The position numbers were made by a program, and so were the translations under genes. Below, in pieces: positions 7,410 through 16,360 of a DNA stretch of 64,000 bases (the stretch's first letter is position 1; each line of letters begins with the position of its first letter). Source of the DNA: Thalassospira sp. TSL5-1 (GTDB lineage: Bacteria > Pseudomonadota > Alphaproteobacteria > Rhodospirillales > Thalassospiraceae); contig NZ_KV880638.1 of the NCBI RefSeq assembly GCF_001907695.1, forward strand, positions 1,488,882 to 1,552,881, read 5' to 3'. The notes under the pieces are model-generated. The model saw only the letters and a list, made by a program, of their open reading frames with translations. It did no database searches and was not told where the DNA came from.

Positions 7410-9819
7410 TGCCACGCCCCTGTGTGTTATGTGCCCGGTTACGGTGGGCTGGTCTGTCATCGTCATACATATCTTCGGTATCTTCGTCTTCGTCGTCATA
7501 TGCCAGATCATGCGAATGGCCCGCCGGGTTCATGCTGCGCCGCCCCGCCATGACAGGGGCCAATATCCAGGCGGCGACCAGGCCAATGGCAATAACGGTG
7601 CCAATATCGCTGACCAGGGGGACCGAACTGGTTGCCAGCAGGCCAAAGGCCAGCACACTGCTGATCAGGGACAGTAACACCGCAAGGCTGGTATCCTGGT
7701 CATGCGTGCTATGGCGGCTTTCGGCCAGAAACAGCACATAATCCGCCCCGATGGCAAAAACCAGAAACAGGGCCATTGTGGTAAAAAAGTTGTGCGGCAC
7801 CCCCAGGGCAAAGCTTCCCGCCAGCGCACATAAAACGGCCCCGGCGGGGGCGCCAAATACACAAATGCCATCGCGCAGGCCATAGCGGAAAACCGCCAGG
7901 ACCAGGGCGGCAAACATGGCAACCCCCAATGCCAGATAGGCCCAGTGGCGATAGCGGCCAAACAGGTCGGAAATGGCGCTGGCCGGGTCGATCAGATGCA
8001 CATTTTCCAGGTCGCCCAGCGCGGTTTTCAAGGCGGTCACATCTTTAACCCCGCGCAGGCGCACCAAATCCCCGCTGCCCGATTGCAGGTTGGCCAGTTC
8101 GGGCAAAACAAGGAGCGTGGCGGCATCGGGTACCAGGAAGGATGTTTCGCTCGGGGCTTGCGGGCTTATCTTAATTGGCAGGTTCTGGGCCAGTTGGGCG
8201 GCAAAGGGCGTGTAAAGTTTATCGTTCACCAAAGCCATGTTTTCGGCCTGGCGTTTTTGTGACGGGATGACATCGGCCATACTGACCATGCCGCTCAGCG
8301 TACCATTTTCCAACAGCGGGGAAAGTTTCTCGCGCAGTTTTTCTTCGGTTTGCAGGCGGTCCTCGGCGGTTTTGCCATCGACGCGCAAAAACATCGGGCT
8401 GGCCCCCAGGCCCATCACATCGCGAATGGTGATGGTTTGTTTGATCAGGCTTTCATTGCCATGCCCCAGATTGCGGATGCTGTCATTGCTGGTGATGTAA
8501 TGGCTGCACGCGGCAAAACCTGCCAATATCACCACCACCAGCGATAACCGCCCCCAGGTGGGCGGCGTGATGCGATATTGGGCATAACGCAGGGCGGCAA
8601 CTGACCGGCGAATGGGCAGGTAATTGCGCACCGGCTGCACAGGCAAAAACGGTAGCAGGAAAATAACGGTCAAATAAGCAGCAATCAGCCCTGCGACTGA
8701 ATAAATGGCTATTTGGGTGAGCAGCAGGGTCGGGCTGATGGATAGGGCGGCAAAGCCGACGACGGAGGTGATCAGCCCCAATGTCAGGCCCGGCAAAATC
8801 AGCCGCAGGCGCTTGCGCGCATTACCGCGTGCCGGATCAATGCTGACATAATGCAGGGCATAATCCACGGCAATGCCAATTAGGCTCGCACCAAAAACCA
8901 GAGCAATGGCATGAACCGTGTTGAAAATTATGGTGACGGCGGTAATACCCGCTAAAATGCCGCTGCCGACCGTAATCAGCGCGGCGAGTAACGGCCCCCA
9001 GGAAAAAAACACCAACCCCACCATAAAGACAATGCCGGTGGTGGCGAGCATGGCAATGCGTTTGACATCGGCTTTGGCGTGGCTGGCCTCGGCGGCGGCA
9101 AAAAACACCTGACCGCTGCGGGCAACTTCAATATCGGTGGCTTTTTCCAGGTTGGCGGCAACCCGGTTGGCATCATTCACCCATTGGGCATCCCGGTCCG
9201 AACTGGCAAGGCGCGGGTCAAGGGAGGCAATAACCGGCACATAAAACCGCCCATCGCGACGAACAGCACCGCTGCCATCGCCCAACTTGCCTGCCATCGC
9301 CGCCAGGTAATGCGGCAGTAATGAAAATGGATCATCCCGTAATGAACGGGCATTTATGGTGCTGGTGGGGGAATAAATGCTTTGCAGGGCGCGGCGATAC
9401 AGTTTTGCGCCCTGATCCGCCTTCAGGGCCTTGCGGTCTTGCGGGGCAAGCAGGGCCGTGGCATGGGGTTGAAAAAAGGCCAGCAATTCGGGCAGGCGTC
9501 CGGCCTGATCATCCGGCGTGGTGACTTTTTCGGTGCCGTTGATCCAGGAAAGCCGCCCGGCAAGGTCGGTTGCGGCATTAACCGCGCGTTCCCGCGTGGG
9601 GGCGGAAACCATGAAAATGGCGCGGCGGGAATCCTGCGCCAGCACATGGCGGACATTGTCGATATCATTATACATGTCGCTGTCTTCAGGGTTTTCCTGC
9701 CCGATCAGCGAAATGAAATCGGCATCAATCCGGGTGTGGCCGCCGCCAATTTGCCAGGCGCACCAGGCAGCGGCCATCACCAGGCAAATGATCCAGGCGG
9801 TTGCGTGGCGGCCTGTCAT
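7402..9819 (-). CDS. MMPL/RND-type lipid exporter (ApeM-like)
   Basis: 805 residues with about twelve membrane segments in two halves: one near the N-terminus, a large periplasmic loop, a five-helix bundle, then the same again. This layout fits the MMPL branch of RND transporters, and the second bundle contains FAIGADYVLFL. Such exporters in aryl-polyene clusters are thought to move the glycolipid-like pigment from the inner membrane towards the outer membrane. The C-terminal tail is strongly acidic (DDEDEDTEDMYDDD) and then basic. Its start overlaps the LolA-like gene by four bases (ATGA). Confidence 0.87.
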   Translation of the reverse strand: MTGRHATAWIICLVMAAAWCAWQIGGGHTRIDADFISLIGQENPEDSDMYNDIDNVRHVLAQDSRRAIFMVSAPTRERAVNAATDLAGRLSWINGTEKVTTPDDQAGRLPELLAFFQPHATALLAPQDRKALKADQGAKLYRRALQSIYSPTSTINARSLRDDPFSLLPHYLAAMAGKLGDGSGAVRRDGRFYVPVIASLDPRLASSDRDAQWVNDANRVAANLEKATDIEVARSGQVFFAAAEASHAKADVKRIAMLATTGIVFMVGLVFFSWGPLLAALITVGSGILAGITAVTIIFNTVHAIALVFGASLIGIAVDYALHYVSIDPARGNARKRLRLILPGLTLGLITSVVGFAALSISPTLLLTQIAIYSVAGLIAAYLTVIFLLPFLPVQPVRNYLPIRRSVAALRYAQYRITPPTWGRLSLVVVILAGFAACSHYITSNDSIRNLGHGNESLIKQTITIRDVMGLGASPMFLRVDGKTAEDRLQTEEKLREKLSPLLENGTLSGMVSMADVIPSQKRQAENMALVNDKLYTPFAAQLAQNLPIKISPQAPSETSFLVPDAATLLVLPELANLQSGSGDLVRLRGVKDVTALKTALGDLENVHLIDPASAISDLFGRYRHWAYLALGVAMFAALVLAVFRYGLRDGICVFGAPAGAVLCALAGSFALGVPHNFFTTMALFLVFAIGADYVLFLAESRHSTHDQDTSLAVLLSLISSVLAFGLLATSSVPLVSDIGTVIAIGLVAAWILAPVMAGRRSMNPAGHSHDLAYDDEDEDTEDMYDDDRPAHRNRAHNTQGRGNA

Positions 9820-10454
9820 TGCGCAGGGGTTCCGGGCAGAAGGGATGCCTTGTCTTTGGGCAATGGCAGGGCCTTTGCCTGCTGGTCGCTTAGCGTGATG
9901 TCGTCATAATCACCGCCGGGTTTGTTTATGCGCACCTGATCGACATAGCGGGTACCACTGGCAACAATATCAATGACCTGCCCGCCAATCGCGCTTTCGC
10001 CAAACGGAACCAGCCGCACTTGCCACGGCGTTTGTGTCGGCGGGGAAAATTCAACGTGGAAACGGTTTTCCAGGGCCGACCAGTTGCCTTCCAAAACCGA
10101 TGAAATCAAATCGACAAACACGCCAAATTGCGCATTGCCATCTACAACACTGCTTTTTTCGCCATCGGCATCAATGTTGGTAATGCCCGCCGGGCCCAAA
10201 ATGGTGGTGCCGGGAAAGGGCTTTGTCGTTTGCCAGATCAGCCCGCTTCCGGGAACCAGCGTAAACTCGCCGTTTGATTTTAGCCCGTTGTCAAAACCTG
10301 CCAGGTGACGATCCAGGGAAAATTCCCCGGCAAGATATTGTCCCTTTTCCAGGGCTGCTGCGCCGGGGCGGGCGAATGCAAGTTGGGGCAACAGCACCGT
10401 ATTGCTGATAAATGCAATAAATAGCAGGGAACGCACGAAACGGGCACGGATCAA
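9816..10454 (-). CDS. LolA-like outer-membrane lipid carrier (ApeL-like)
   Basis: 212 residues with a Sec signal peptide (hydrophobic run ending LAFARPG). The mature region reads like the LolA/LolB fold: FSLDRHLAGFDNGLKSNGEFTLVPGSGLIWQ followed by a series of beta strands. In aryl-polyene clusters a dedicated LolA-like periplasmic protein is paired with the MMPL exporter, probably to carry the hydrophobic product across the periplasm. The start overlaps the thioesterase stop and the stop overlaps the exporter start, both by ATGA, so the three genes are translationally linked. Confidence 0.8.
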   Translation of the reverse strand: MIRARFVRSLLFIAFISNTVLLPQLAFARPGAAALEKGQYLAGEFSLDRHLAGFDNGLKSNGEFTLVPGSGLIWQTTKPFPGTTILGPAGITNIDADGEKSSVVDGNAQFGVFVDLISSVLEGNWSALENRFHVEFSPPTQTPWQVRLVPFGESAIGGQVIDIVASGTRYVDQVRINKPGGDYDDITLSDQQAKALPLPKDKASLLPGTPAQ

Positions 10455-10858
10455 TTCATTGCCTCCAGCTTGTCGATCAGAAAGTCGGGGCTGCGAAACA
10501 GCATTTCGCCGCTGGCTTTTTCGACTGCAACCTGAATGGTGAAACCCTTGGTCAGTTTTTCACCGGTTTGGGCATCCGTAATCAGGTAATTGATTTTCAA
10601 TCTGTTTTCATATTCGATCAATGTGGCGGTGATTTGAATTTTTTGCCCGAACCGGCAGGGGCGGACATATTTTACCCGCATGTCGACCACCGGCCAGACA
10701 TAGCCCGACGCATCCATTTGCGGGTAGTTATAGTCAATCAGATCAAGCAGGGCGCAGCGGGCCTGTTCAAAGAACTGCACATAATTGCCATGCCAGACCA
10801 CATTCATCGGGTCCAGATGATAAAACTGGATGGTTTCGGTAATGCTGGCGCTGATCAT
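10451..10858 (-). CDS. 4HBT-type acyl-CoA/ACP thioesterase (ApeK-like)
   Basis: 135 residues, the normal size of YbgC/FadM-type hotdog thioesterases. The motif FYHLDPMNVVWHGNYVQFFEQAR contains the Asp of the 4-hydroxybenzoyl-CoA thioesterase family. It could release aryl-polyene chains from an ACP or remove stalled intermediates. It lies 66 bp downstream of the glycosyltransferase-acyltransferase gene and overlaps the LolA-like gene start by four bases. Confidence 0.85.
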   Translation of the reverse strand: MISASITETIQFYHLDPMNVVWHGNYVQFFEQARCALLDLIDYNYPQMDASGYVWPVVDMRVKYVRPCRFGQKIQITATLIEYENRLKINYLITDAQTGEKLTKGFTIQVAVEKASGEMLFRSPDFLIDKLEAMN

Positions 10859-10924
10859 TTTGGGGTGTGGCCTGCACTGTGACGGGGCCGGTTTTTGCCA
10901 AAGGTCATCGTTGGGACAGTCTTG

Positions 10925-12664
10925 TTATTTTTGGTCATTTTCATCCCCTGGACGGGCCCAGAAATCAAAAAAATTGTACCATTGTAACGGATGTGCTCGA
11001 ACCCGTTTTTCCAGCCATGCCATATAGCGGGTGGCATAGTCGGTGATGGCTTCGGTGCGGGTGGCGCGCGGCAAAAAAAGACGGTCGGTCAGTTTATCCC
11101 AGGCAATTTCAAACCGCCCTTCATTGCGCCATGCTGCCGCCATGTAAACCGGGCAGCCCAGCAAATGTGCCAAAATAAATGGCCCCTGTGGCAATGGGGC
11201 GGGATCGCCCAAAAACGGCACCATCACGGTTTTATCGCGCGCGCCAATGGCAACGCGGTCAGCGGCGATCACAACCCATTCGCCCTGTTCTACCTTCTGG
11301 CTTAACATGATGGCAGTATCAGGGCCAATTTCGGTGACTTCGATGAGGTTAACCTGGGATTCCGGGGCCAGCTTTTTCAGCACCTTGCCAAAGCGGGCGG
11401 CATTTTTTTGATGGAGTAAAACATTGACGCGAAAGTCGCGGTCACGGCTGGCAAGGGCACGGATGATTTCGATATTGCCAAAATGCGACACCAGCAAAAC
11501 AATCGCCTGATCCTTGGGGATATAGGAAAAAATATTGTCATGCCCGTCTGGCAAAACAATATCATCCAGTTTCATTTCCCCGGTCCAGCCTGCCACCTTA
11601 TCCAGGGCGGCCTCGCCAAACCGCCAGAAATGGGCAAAACTGTCGCTCCAGCGCGGCGGGCGCGTGCCGTTTACCCGCGCCATTTTGCGCAAATATTTGC
11701 GCGATGCCTTGCGCGCTGTTTCCCCGGTTAAAAAGAAATAGGCAATGACGGGAAACATGACCGCAAGGCATAACCAGCGCCCGCCTGTTTTATAAACCCA
11801 GCCCAAAAACCGCATGCCCCAATACATGCCGCGCTCGTCAATATCGGCCCAGTGGCGCGCGGGCGAGGTATCGCTTTTGGTGGAAAAACGGGGATGCGTG
11901 CGGTGATGATCGGTGTTTTGGGGCCCACGCTGCCAGCGGCAGCCCTGCAAAACAAAGCCGGGCAGGCGCAGGATCATGCCCAAAACCAGCCGGGTGTGCA
12001 TCAGCGTGATCCGCACATTATCCTGCCACATGCGGAAATTGGAAATATTGCCTTCGGGATAAATCACCTCGACGGGGACATGGACAACATCCACCCCGCG
12101 CCAATATTGGCGCACCATGATTTCGGTATCGAAATCCATTTTTGCGCCAACACCTTCGCGCTGCCAGACCAGAAGGGTGGTATCAAGCGGATAGACGCGA
12201 AAGCCGCACATGCTGTCTTTGATGTGAAGCGACAGGGTTTCCACCCAGACCCAGAAATGTGTGATCCAGCGGCCCAGTTTGCGCCCGGTAGGGATGCTGT
12301 CATCATAAACCGGTTTGCCGGTAATAATGGCATTGGGGTTATTGCGGGCCGCGCGCAGCATATCGGGGATGCGGGCCAAATCGTGCTGGCCGTCGGCATC
12401 GACTTGCAGAGCGTGGCTGTATCCGTGGCGTTTGGCGGCAGCAAAGCCCTTCATTACGGCAATGCCCTTGCCGCAATTTTCGTTCAGGCGATAAACCGTG
12501 ACCCCGTTTTGGGGGGCATGCAGGCGGGAAATGGCATCCCGCGCCAGGGTGGCCGATCCATCATCGACAACAAAAACCGCAAGGTCGTGGGCACGCAGCG
12601 CGCTTACCACATCGGCCAGCACCGTGTGATGGTTATGGGTCGGAATAACCGCGCAAATCTGCAT
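10925..12664 (-). CDS. Fusion of GT2 glycosyltransferase and LpxL-type acyltransferase (ApeJ-like)
   Basis: 579 residues in two domains. Residues 1-230 are a family-2 glycosyltransferase: IPTHNHHTVLADVV, VVDDGSA, QVDADGQHD (the DxD metal site) and GFRVYP. After a membrane-proximal linker with a hydrophobic stretch near FLGWVYKTGGRWLCLAVMFPVIAYFFL, residues 290-579 resemble LpxL/HtrB lipid A acyltransferases, with LVSHFGNIEI, AADRVAIG and an aromatic C-terminus. Such fusions are typical of aryl-polyene clusters and presumably add sugar and acyl groups to the pigment at the inner membrane. The gene starts 16 bp after the ligase-dehydratase gene. Confidence 0.85.
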   Translation of the reverse strand: MQICAVIPTHNHHTVLADVVSALRAHDLAVFVVDDGSATLARDAISRLHAPQNGVTVYRLNENCGKGIAVMKGFAAAKRHGYSHALQVDADGQHDLARIPDMLRAARNNPNAIITGKPVYDDSIPTGRKLGRWITHFWVWVETLSLHIKDSMCGFRVYPLDTTLLVWQREGVGAKMDFDTEIMVRQYWRGVDVVHVPVEVIYPEGNISNFRMWQDNVRITLMHTRLVLGMILRLPGFVLQGCRWQRGPQNTDHHRTHPRFSTKSDTSPARHWADIDERGMYWGMRFLGWVYKTGGRWLCLAVMFPVIAYFFLTGETARKASRKYLRKMARVNGTRPPRWSDSFAHFWRFGEAALDKVAGWTGEMKLDDIVLPDGHDNIFSYIPKDQAIVLLVSHFGNIEIIRALASRDRDFRVNVLLHQKNAARFGKVLKKLAPESQVNLIEVTEIGPDTAIMLSQKVEQGEWVVIAADRVAIGARDKTVMVPFLGDPAPLPQGPFILAHLLGCPVYMAAAWRNEGRFEIAWDKLTDRLFLPRATRTEAITDYATRYMAWLEKRVRAHPLQWYNFFDFWARPGDENDQK

Positions 12665-12679
12665 GAAGGCATCTGTCCT

Positions 12680-14410
12680 TTAACTGGCTTGCGAGAATTT
12701 GAGGATGCCGCTGGAATAGTCGCCATCCAGGCAGGAATAGGTGAATTTGACCTGGCCGCGCGCGGCGTCATGCGTCAATTGAAGGTGAATTTGATCATCC
12801 GGGGTGATGACTTTGCGGTATTTTAGCTGGGTAACTTCATAAGCCGTGATCACAATATCGAAAGCATCCTGGGCATAGTGAACGGCCCAGTGCAATTGCA
12901 CAACACCCGGCAAAATGGGCGAACCGGGGAAATGCCCCTGAAAATAAAGCATATCTGGCGACAGGCGCAGGGTTAGCCGGGCGCTATCATTTTCGCGTGA
13001 TCGGGCCACAATGCCCGGCAATAAGGCGGGCGGCGTGGCGGGTGCCGGTTGCGCAAATAGTGCGCGGAGCAAATGCAATGGTTTTTTGCCCTGGCTGTCT
13101 GTTGGCAGGGTGTCCACAAAACGCCAGCGGCGCGGCAGGGCGGCGTCTTCCTCGTAATGGCTGATATGGCTGCGCAAACTGCGCCCGGTTTGAAACGCAC
13201 CCTGTGCCTGCAAATGTTGCTGGCCTTGCGGGGTTAGCACAACAATGGCCCCCAGCCGGTTGTCGGCATCATCGGGCAGCAGGGCAACGGCATTTTCAAC
13301 CCAGTCATGGTTGCGCAAATGGGTTTCCACCCGATCCAGCGAAATGCGTTTGCCTTCGATTTTCACTATGCGGTCCGCCCGGCCCAAAAGGCGAAAACGG
13401 TTTTGCCCGGCAAGGCCATCAAAGGCAACGCGGTCGGCGGTATGATACCAGTTGTCCCCGTTAATATGCGGGGCGGCGACCATCAGGCAGCCTTCGGCAT
13501 TTTGGCTGGTTTTGACATCGGGCAGCGGCTGCCACGGGGTATCGGTGGTGGTTTGTTGGCGCCAGGCAATGCCCCCGGTTTCGGTACTGCCGAGAATTTC
13601 GGTGGGCCAAATGCCAAGGGCGGCGTGTGCCTGACCTGCCGATTTTTGATCCAGCGGTCCGCCCGAACAAAATATCCGTGCTGGTCGTTGTGCTTCGGCC
13701 AGGTCCGGGTGCAGGCGCTGCAAATGGGCGGGGCTGGCAATGATGATGTCGCCAGTGCCAAGGCCGGGAATAATATCCTCCCAGAACCGGGCCTGACGCG
13801 CCATGAAAGGCACCCCGGTCATGACCGGCCAGATCACACGAAACAACAGGCCATAAATATGCTGGTGCGATACCAGGCCCCATATGCGGCATCCTGCCGT
13901 CAGGTCTGCCTGCCAGAGTGGTGTTTGCAGGGCCATTTCGGCCTCAAGCTGCGCGAGTGTTTTGCCAATGGCCTTGGGTGCGCCGGTGGAACCGGATGTA
14001 TAAAATGTCGCACGGCAGGTTTCAGGGGCGGGTATATTTTGCGCCAGTGTCGCGATATGGCCCTGTGCCATCAGGCGGTTTTCGGGTTCGGCCAAAATGG
14101 CGGCAATCGCGGCATCGTTTAAAAACAGGTCAAAGCTACCGGCTATTTCATCAAGATAGCCCTGTTTGTCGCTGGCAGGCAGCACGGGTATGCCCCGGAC
14201 CAGCCAGGTTGCGGCCAGGGCAACTAAAAACAGGCGGGTTGACTGGCAATGGATGGCAATATTGGCTGCTGCGTTATTTTTGCCCAGATACGTTGTTAGT
14301 TTGGCAATGTCGGCGGCAATCATGCCACGGTCGAAGGCGGTATTATCCTCGAAACAAATAACAGTCTCGCGGGATTTTGACATGAGTAGCCCTGGCAGAA
14401 AGCCGTTCAT
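12680..14410 (-). CDS. Aryl-acid AMP ligase fused to a hotdog dehydratase (ApeH-ApeI-like fusion)
   Basis: 576 residues. The first ~440 are an adenylate-forming ligase: the P-loop-like FYTSGSTGAPKAIGK (about residue 137), LGSTETGGIAWRQ, and LLGRADRIVKIEGKRIS with the following hinge. The last ~120 residues form a second domain with YFQGHFPGSPILPGVVQLHWA, the signature of FabZ/FabA-like dehydratases. The ligase would load the aryl starter acid (4-hydroxybenzoate in known APE systems) on an ACP and the second domain would dehydrate intermediates. I chose the ATG at 14410 because it overlaps the upstream stop as ATGA; a frame start at 14464 lies inside the upstream gene. Confidence 0.85.
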   Translation of the reverse strand: MNGFLPGLLMSKSRETVICFEDNTAFDRGMIAADIAKLTTYLGKNNAAANIAIHCQSTRLFLVALAATWLVRGIPVLPASDKQGYLDEIAGSFDLFLNDAAIAAILAEPENRLMAQGHIATLAQNIPAPETCRATFYTSGSTGAPKAIGKTLAQLEAEMALQTPLWQADLTAGCRIWGLVSHQHIYGLLFRVIWPVMTGVPFMARQARFWEDIIPGLGTGDIIIASPAHLQRLHPDLAEAQRPARIFCSGGPLDQKSAGQAHAALGIWPTEILGSTETGGIAWRQQTTTDTPWQPLPDVKTSQNAEGCLMVAAPHINGDNWYHTADRVAFDGLAGQNRFRLLGRADRIVKIEGKRISLDRVETHLRNHDWVENAVALLPDDADNRLGAIVVLTPQGQQHLQAQGAFQTGRSLRSHISHYEEDAALPRRWRFVDTLPTDSQGKKPLHLLRALFAQPAPATPPALLPGIVARSRENDSARLTLRLSPDMLYFQGHFPGSPILPGVVQLHWAVHYAQDAFDIVITAYEVTQLKYRKVITPDDQIHLQLTHDAARGQVKFTYSCLDGDYSSGILKFSQAS

Positions 14411-14994
14411 GCGCTCGGGTTCCTGTTTTCGTGGCGCCGGCGCAGCCAATGGCGAACCGGCCATTCGCCAACAAATAAAATGCCTGTCAGGACATAGGAA
14501 ATAAACCCGTTATACAGGGTCCATTCTTCCAGTGTGCCCCACAGGGCCGTTGCGGTGGAAATGCCAGCACTACACAGCAAAAAGGCCACCCACACGCAGG
14601 TGAGTTTGCGGGTATAGGCAACGCCATAATCATCCAGGTCGGGGTGGCGCAAGCGGGCAAAGCGTTCAATCATCGAGGGCGGGTATTTGAGCGACAGGGC
14701 AAACACGCCGGCCAGCACCAGATTGATAAAAACCGGATACATCCGCAGGGCCTGCATGTGTGTCTGATAGCTGATGCCGGTAATGATGGCGGCAATGGCC
14801 AGGGTCACAAGGGCCGCACCAATTTTTTTGGATACCAAAAATAGCACCGCACGGGCGACAATCAGAACCAGCAGGACGCCCAGCACAATGCGGGCGGAAA
14901 AATGTGATAGCCCGTAATAGGCCAGCACGGGATATGCCGCCCCGATCACGGCAATCAGGATGGCAAGAATGCGCTTAGGCGTTGACCAGGGCAT
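14407..14994 (-). CDS. Small integral membrane protein of the aryl-polyene cluster (COG4648/ApeG-like)
   Basis: 195 residues with about five to six hydrophobic segments (ILAILIAVIGAAYPVLAYYG, IVLGVLLVLIVARAVLFLV, ALVTLAIAAIITGISY, MYPVFINLVLAGVFALSL, LTCVWVAFLLCSAGIS, FISYVLTGILFVG). A cytoplasmic loop contains PPSMIERFARLRHPDLDDYGVAYTRK. The family occurs in APE clusters next to the ACP genes; its role is not known to me. Its start overlaps the preceding ACP gene by 20 bp. Confidence 0.75.
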   Translation of the reverse strand: MPWSTPKRILAILIAVIGAAYPVLAYYGLSHFSARIVLGVLLVLIVARAVLFLVSKKIGAALVTLAIAAIITGISYQTHMQALRMYPVFINLVLAGVFALSLKYPPSMIERFARLRHPDLDDYGVAYTRKLTCVWVAFLLCSAGISTATALWGTLEEWTLYNGFISYVLTGILFVGEWPVRHWLRRRHENRNPSA

Positions 14995-15238
14995 GTATTT
15001 TTTCCACTACATCGTCAACCGTGCGCACCGAACGAAATTCGGTTGCCGGGACCTTTTTGCCGATCAGTTCCTGAAATTTTACAATCAGGTCCACGGCATC
15101 AATGCTGTCCAGGTCCAGATCCTCGAACAGGCGGGCGTCGGGTGAAATGTCTTCGCTGGGCACTTCAAACAGATCCACCAGATAATCGTGCAACTGCTGA
15201 TAAACATCCTCGCGGCTTTGCATGGCAGGTGTGGTCAT
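14975..15238 (-). CDS. Acyl carrier protein 2 of the aryl-polyene cluster (ApeF-like)
   Basis: 87 residues. The phosphopantetheine site is DLDLDSIDAVDL, with the serine in the DSID motif, surrounded by acidic helices as in type II ACPs. Two ACPs in a row are typical of aryl-polyene clusters; the pair probably divides starter loading and chain elongation. The start overlaps the preceding ACP stop by four bases (ATGA). The nearby PPTase gene at 17931-18497 is the obvious candidate for adding its prosthetic group. Confidence 0.88.
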   Translation of the reverse strand: MTTPAMQSREDVYQQLHDYLVDLFEVPSEDISPDARLFEDLDLDSIDAVDLIVKFQELIGKKVPATEFRSVRTVDDVVEKIHALVNA

Positions 15239-15498
15239 GCCTGCCCCCGCGACATTTCAATGAATTTTGCCAAATTATGCACCGAAGCAAAATGGGTTTT
15301 CACGTCATCATTTTTGGCATCAACGCGCACATCGTATTTTTTTTGCAGGGCGACACCCAGCTCCAGGGCATCGATTGAATCAAGGCCCAGTCCCTCAACA
15401 AACAGGGCCTCGTTACTGTCGATATCCTCGATGCGCAAATCTTCAAGATTAAGCGTTTCAATGATGAAAGCTTTAAGTTCGGTCTCAAGCGTGGTCAT
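15235..15498 (-). CDS. Acyl carrier protein 1 of the aryl-polyene cluster (ApeE-like)
   Basis: 87 residues with the attachment site GLGLDSIDALELGVALQKKY; the serine of DSID should carry phosphopantetheine. It is only distantly similar to the second ACP (14975-15238) outside the DSIDA site, so the two probably have different jobs. Its start lies 14 bp inside the preceding acyltransferase gene. Confidence 0.88.
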   Translation of the reverse strand: MTTLETELKAFIIETLNLEDLRIEDIDSNEALFVEGLGLDSIDALELGVALQKKYDVRVDAKNDDVKTHFASVHNLAKFIEMSRGQA

Positions 15499-16360
15499 GG
15501 CTTAGCCTGTCGCAGAAATAGTTTTTTATGACCGCCGTCAGGGCGCGGGCCTGGCGCGCACGCCCTTCGGACGGGTCTGTCTTTCCCGTTACGGGTATAG
15601 TCGATCCGACACGAACATTATAATGTATTTTTGTGGGTGGTATTTGGTACCACGGTGTGCCTTTTTTCAGGGTGTCGTGATTACAGTGCACGATCACGGG
15701 AATCAAGTCGGCAGGGGCGCTTATTGCAATATTTGCCACACCGCGTTGCAACGGCCCCAGTATTTCGCCGCTGGCGGTGCGCGTGCCTTCGGGGAAAATC
15801 ATGACACAATCACCATTGCGCAAATGGCAGGCGGCATCTGCCACCAGTTTTTCAGGGTTGTCATCATTGCGAATAAACCCGGCGGCGCGCACAACGCCCG
15901 CCATAAACGGGTTGCGAAACAGCTGGTGTTTTACCACACACTGGCAGCGATCCATTTGCGCCAGAATGATCACCACATCAAGCAGGGTGGGGTGGTTGGC
16001 AATAATCAGTTTACCGTGCGCCTGATTGAGTTTTTCGCGCCCGTCAAATGCAACCGATGCCACCCCGGTTATATCCAGGATAAAGCAAAACAGCCGAAAG
16101 CTGCGACATATGACAAGCTGTGCGGCGTGCCGGCGTTTTGTCCGGTCGCGCAAAACCAGCATCATCAGGGGAAACAGGGTTAGGGCCAGCAATAATGCGC
16201 CAATGCCAAAAATGCAAAAAGCCAGTCCCGTGGCGAATAACCGCCAGGCCTGACTGATTTTTACAATCAGTCCCCCAAAAAATGTCTCACCCCGGTTTTG
16301 CCCCCGTTTGTTGGGAGGATTGCCGGGGCGGTGATCACGGGACGGGGGTATCTTATCCAT
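15485..16360 (-). CDS. Lysophospholipid-type (PlsC-like) acyltransferase (ApeD-like)
   Basis: 291 residues from the ATG at 16360, which overlaps the preceding stop by 8 bp (ATGGATAA). A hydrophobic segment near residues 45-75 (LFATGLAFCIFGIGALLLALTL) anchors it in the inner membrane. The catalytic motif is NHPTLLD (HxxxxD) and FPEGTRTASG is the acceptor-binding motif of 1-acylglycerol-phosphate acyltransferases. In APE systems it may transfer the polyene to a lipid acceptor. A longer open frame upstream lies inside the ketosynthase-like gene and lacks family similarity. Confidence 0.83.
   Translation of the reverse strand: MDKIPPSRDHRPGNPPNKRGQNRGETFFGGLIVKISQAWRLFATGLAFCIFGIGALLLALTLFPLMMLVLRDRTKRRHAAQLVICRSFRLFCFILDITGVASVAFDGREKLNQAHGKLIIANHPTLLDVVIILAQMDRCQCVVKHQLFRNPFMAGVVRAAGFIRNDDNPEKLVADAACHLRNGDCVMIFPEGTRTASGEILGPLQRGVANIAISAPADLIPVIVHCNHDTLKKGTPWYQIPPTKIHYNVRVGSTIPVTGKTDPSEGRARQARALTAVIKNYFCDRLSHDHA

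Noticed and set aside
6150..7511. Longer start of the FAD enzyme with 34 extra residues
   Set aside because: The extension lies in the exporter gene and lacks similarity; the FAD motif follows directly after the ATG at 7409.
11852..12826. A 324-residue plus-strand open frame inside the glycosyltransferase-acyltransferase gene
   Set aside because: The opposite strand carries GT2 and LpxL motifs; this frame has only repeated Gly/Ala/His composition.
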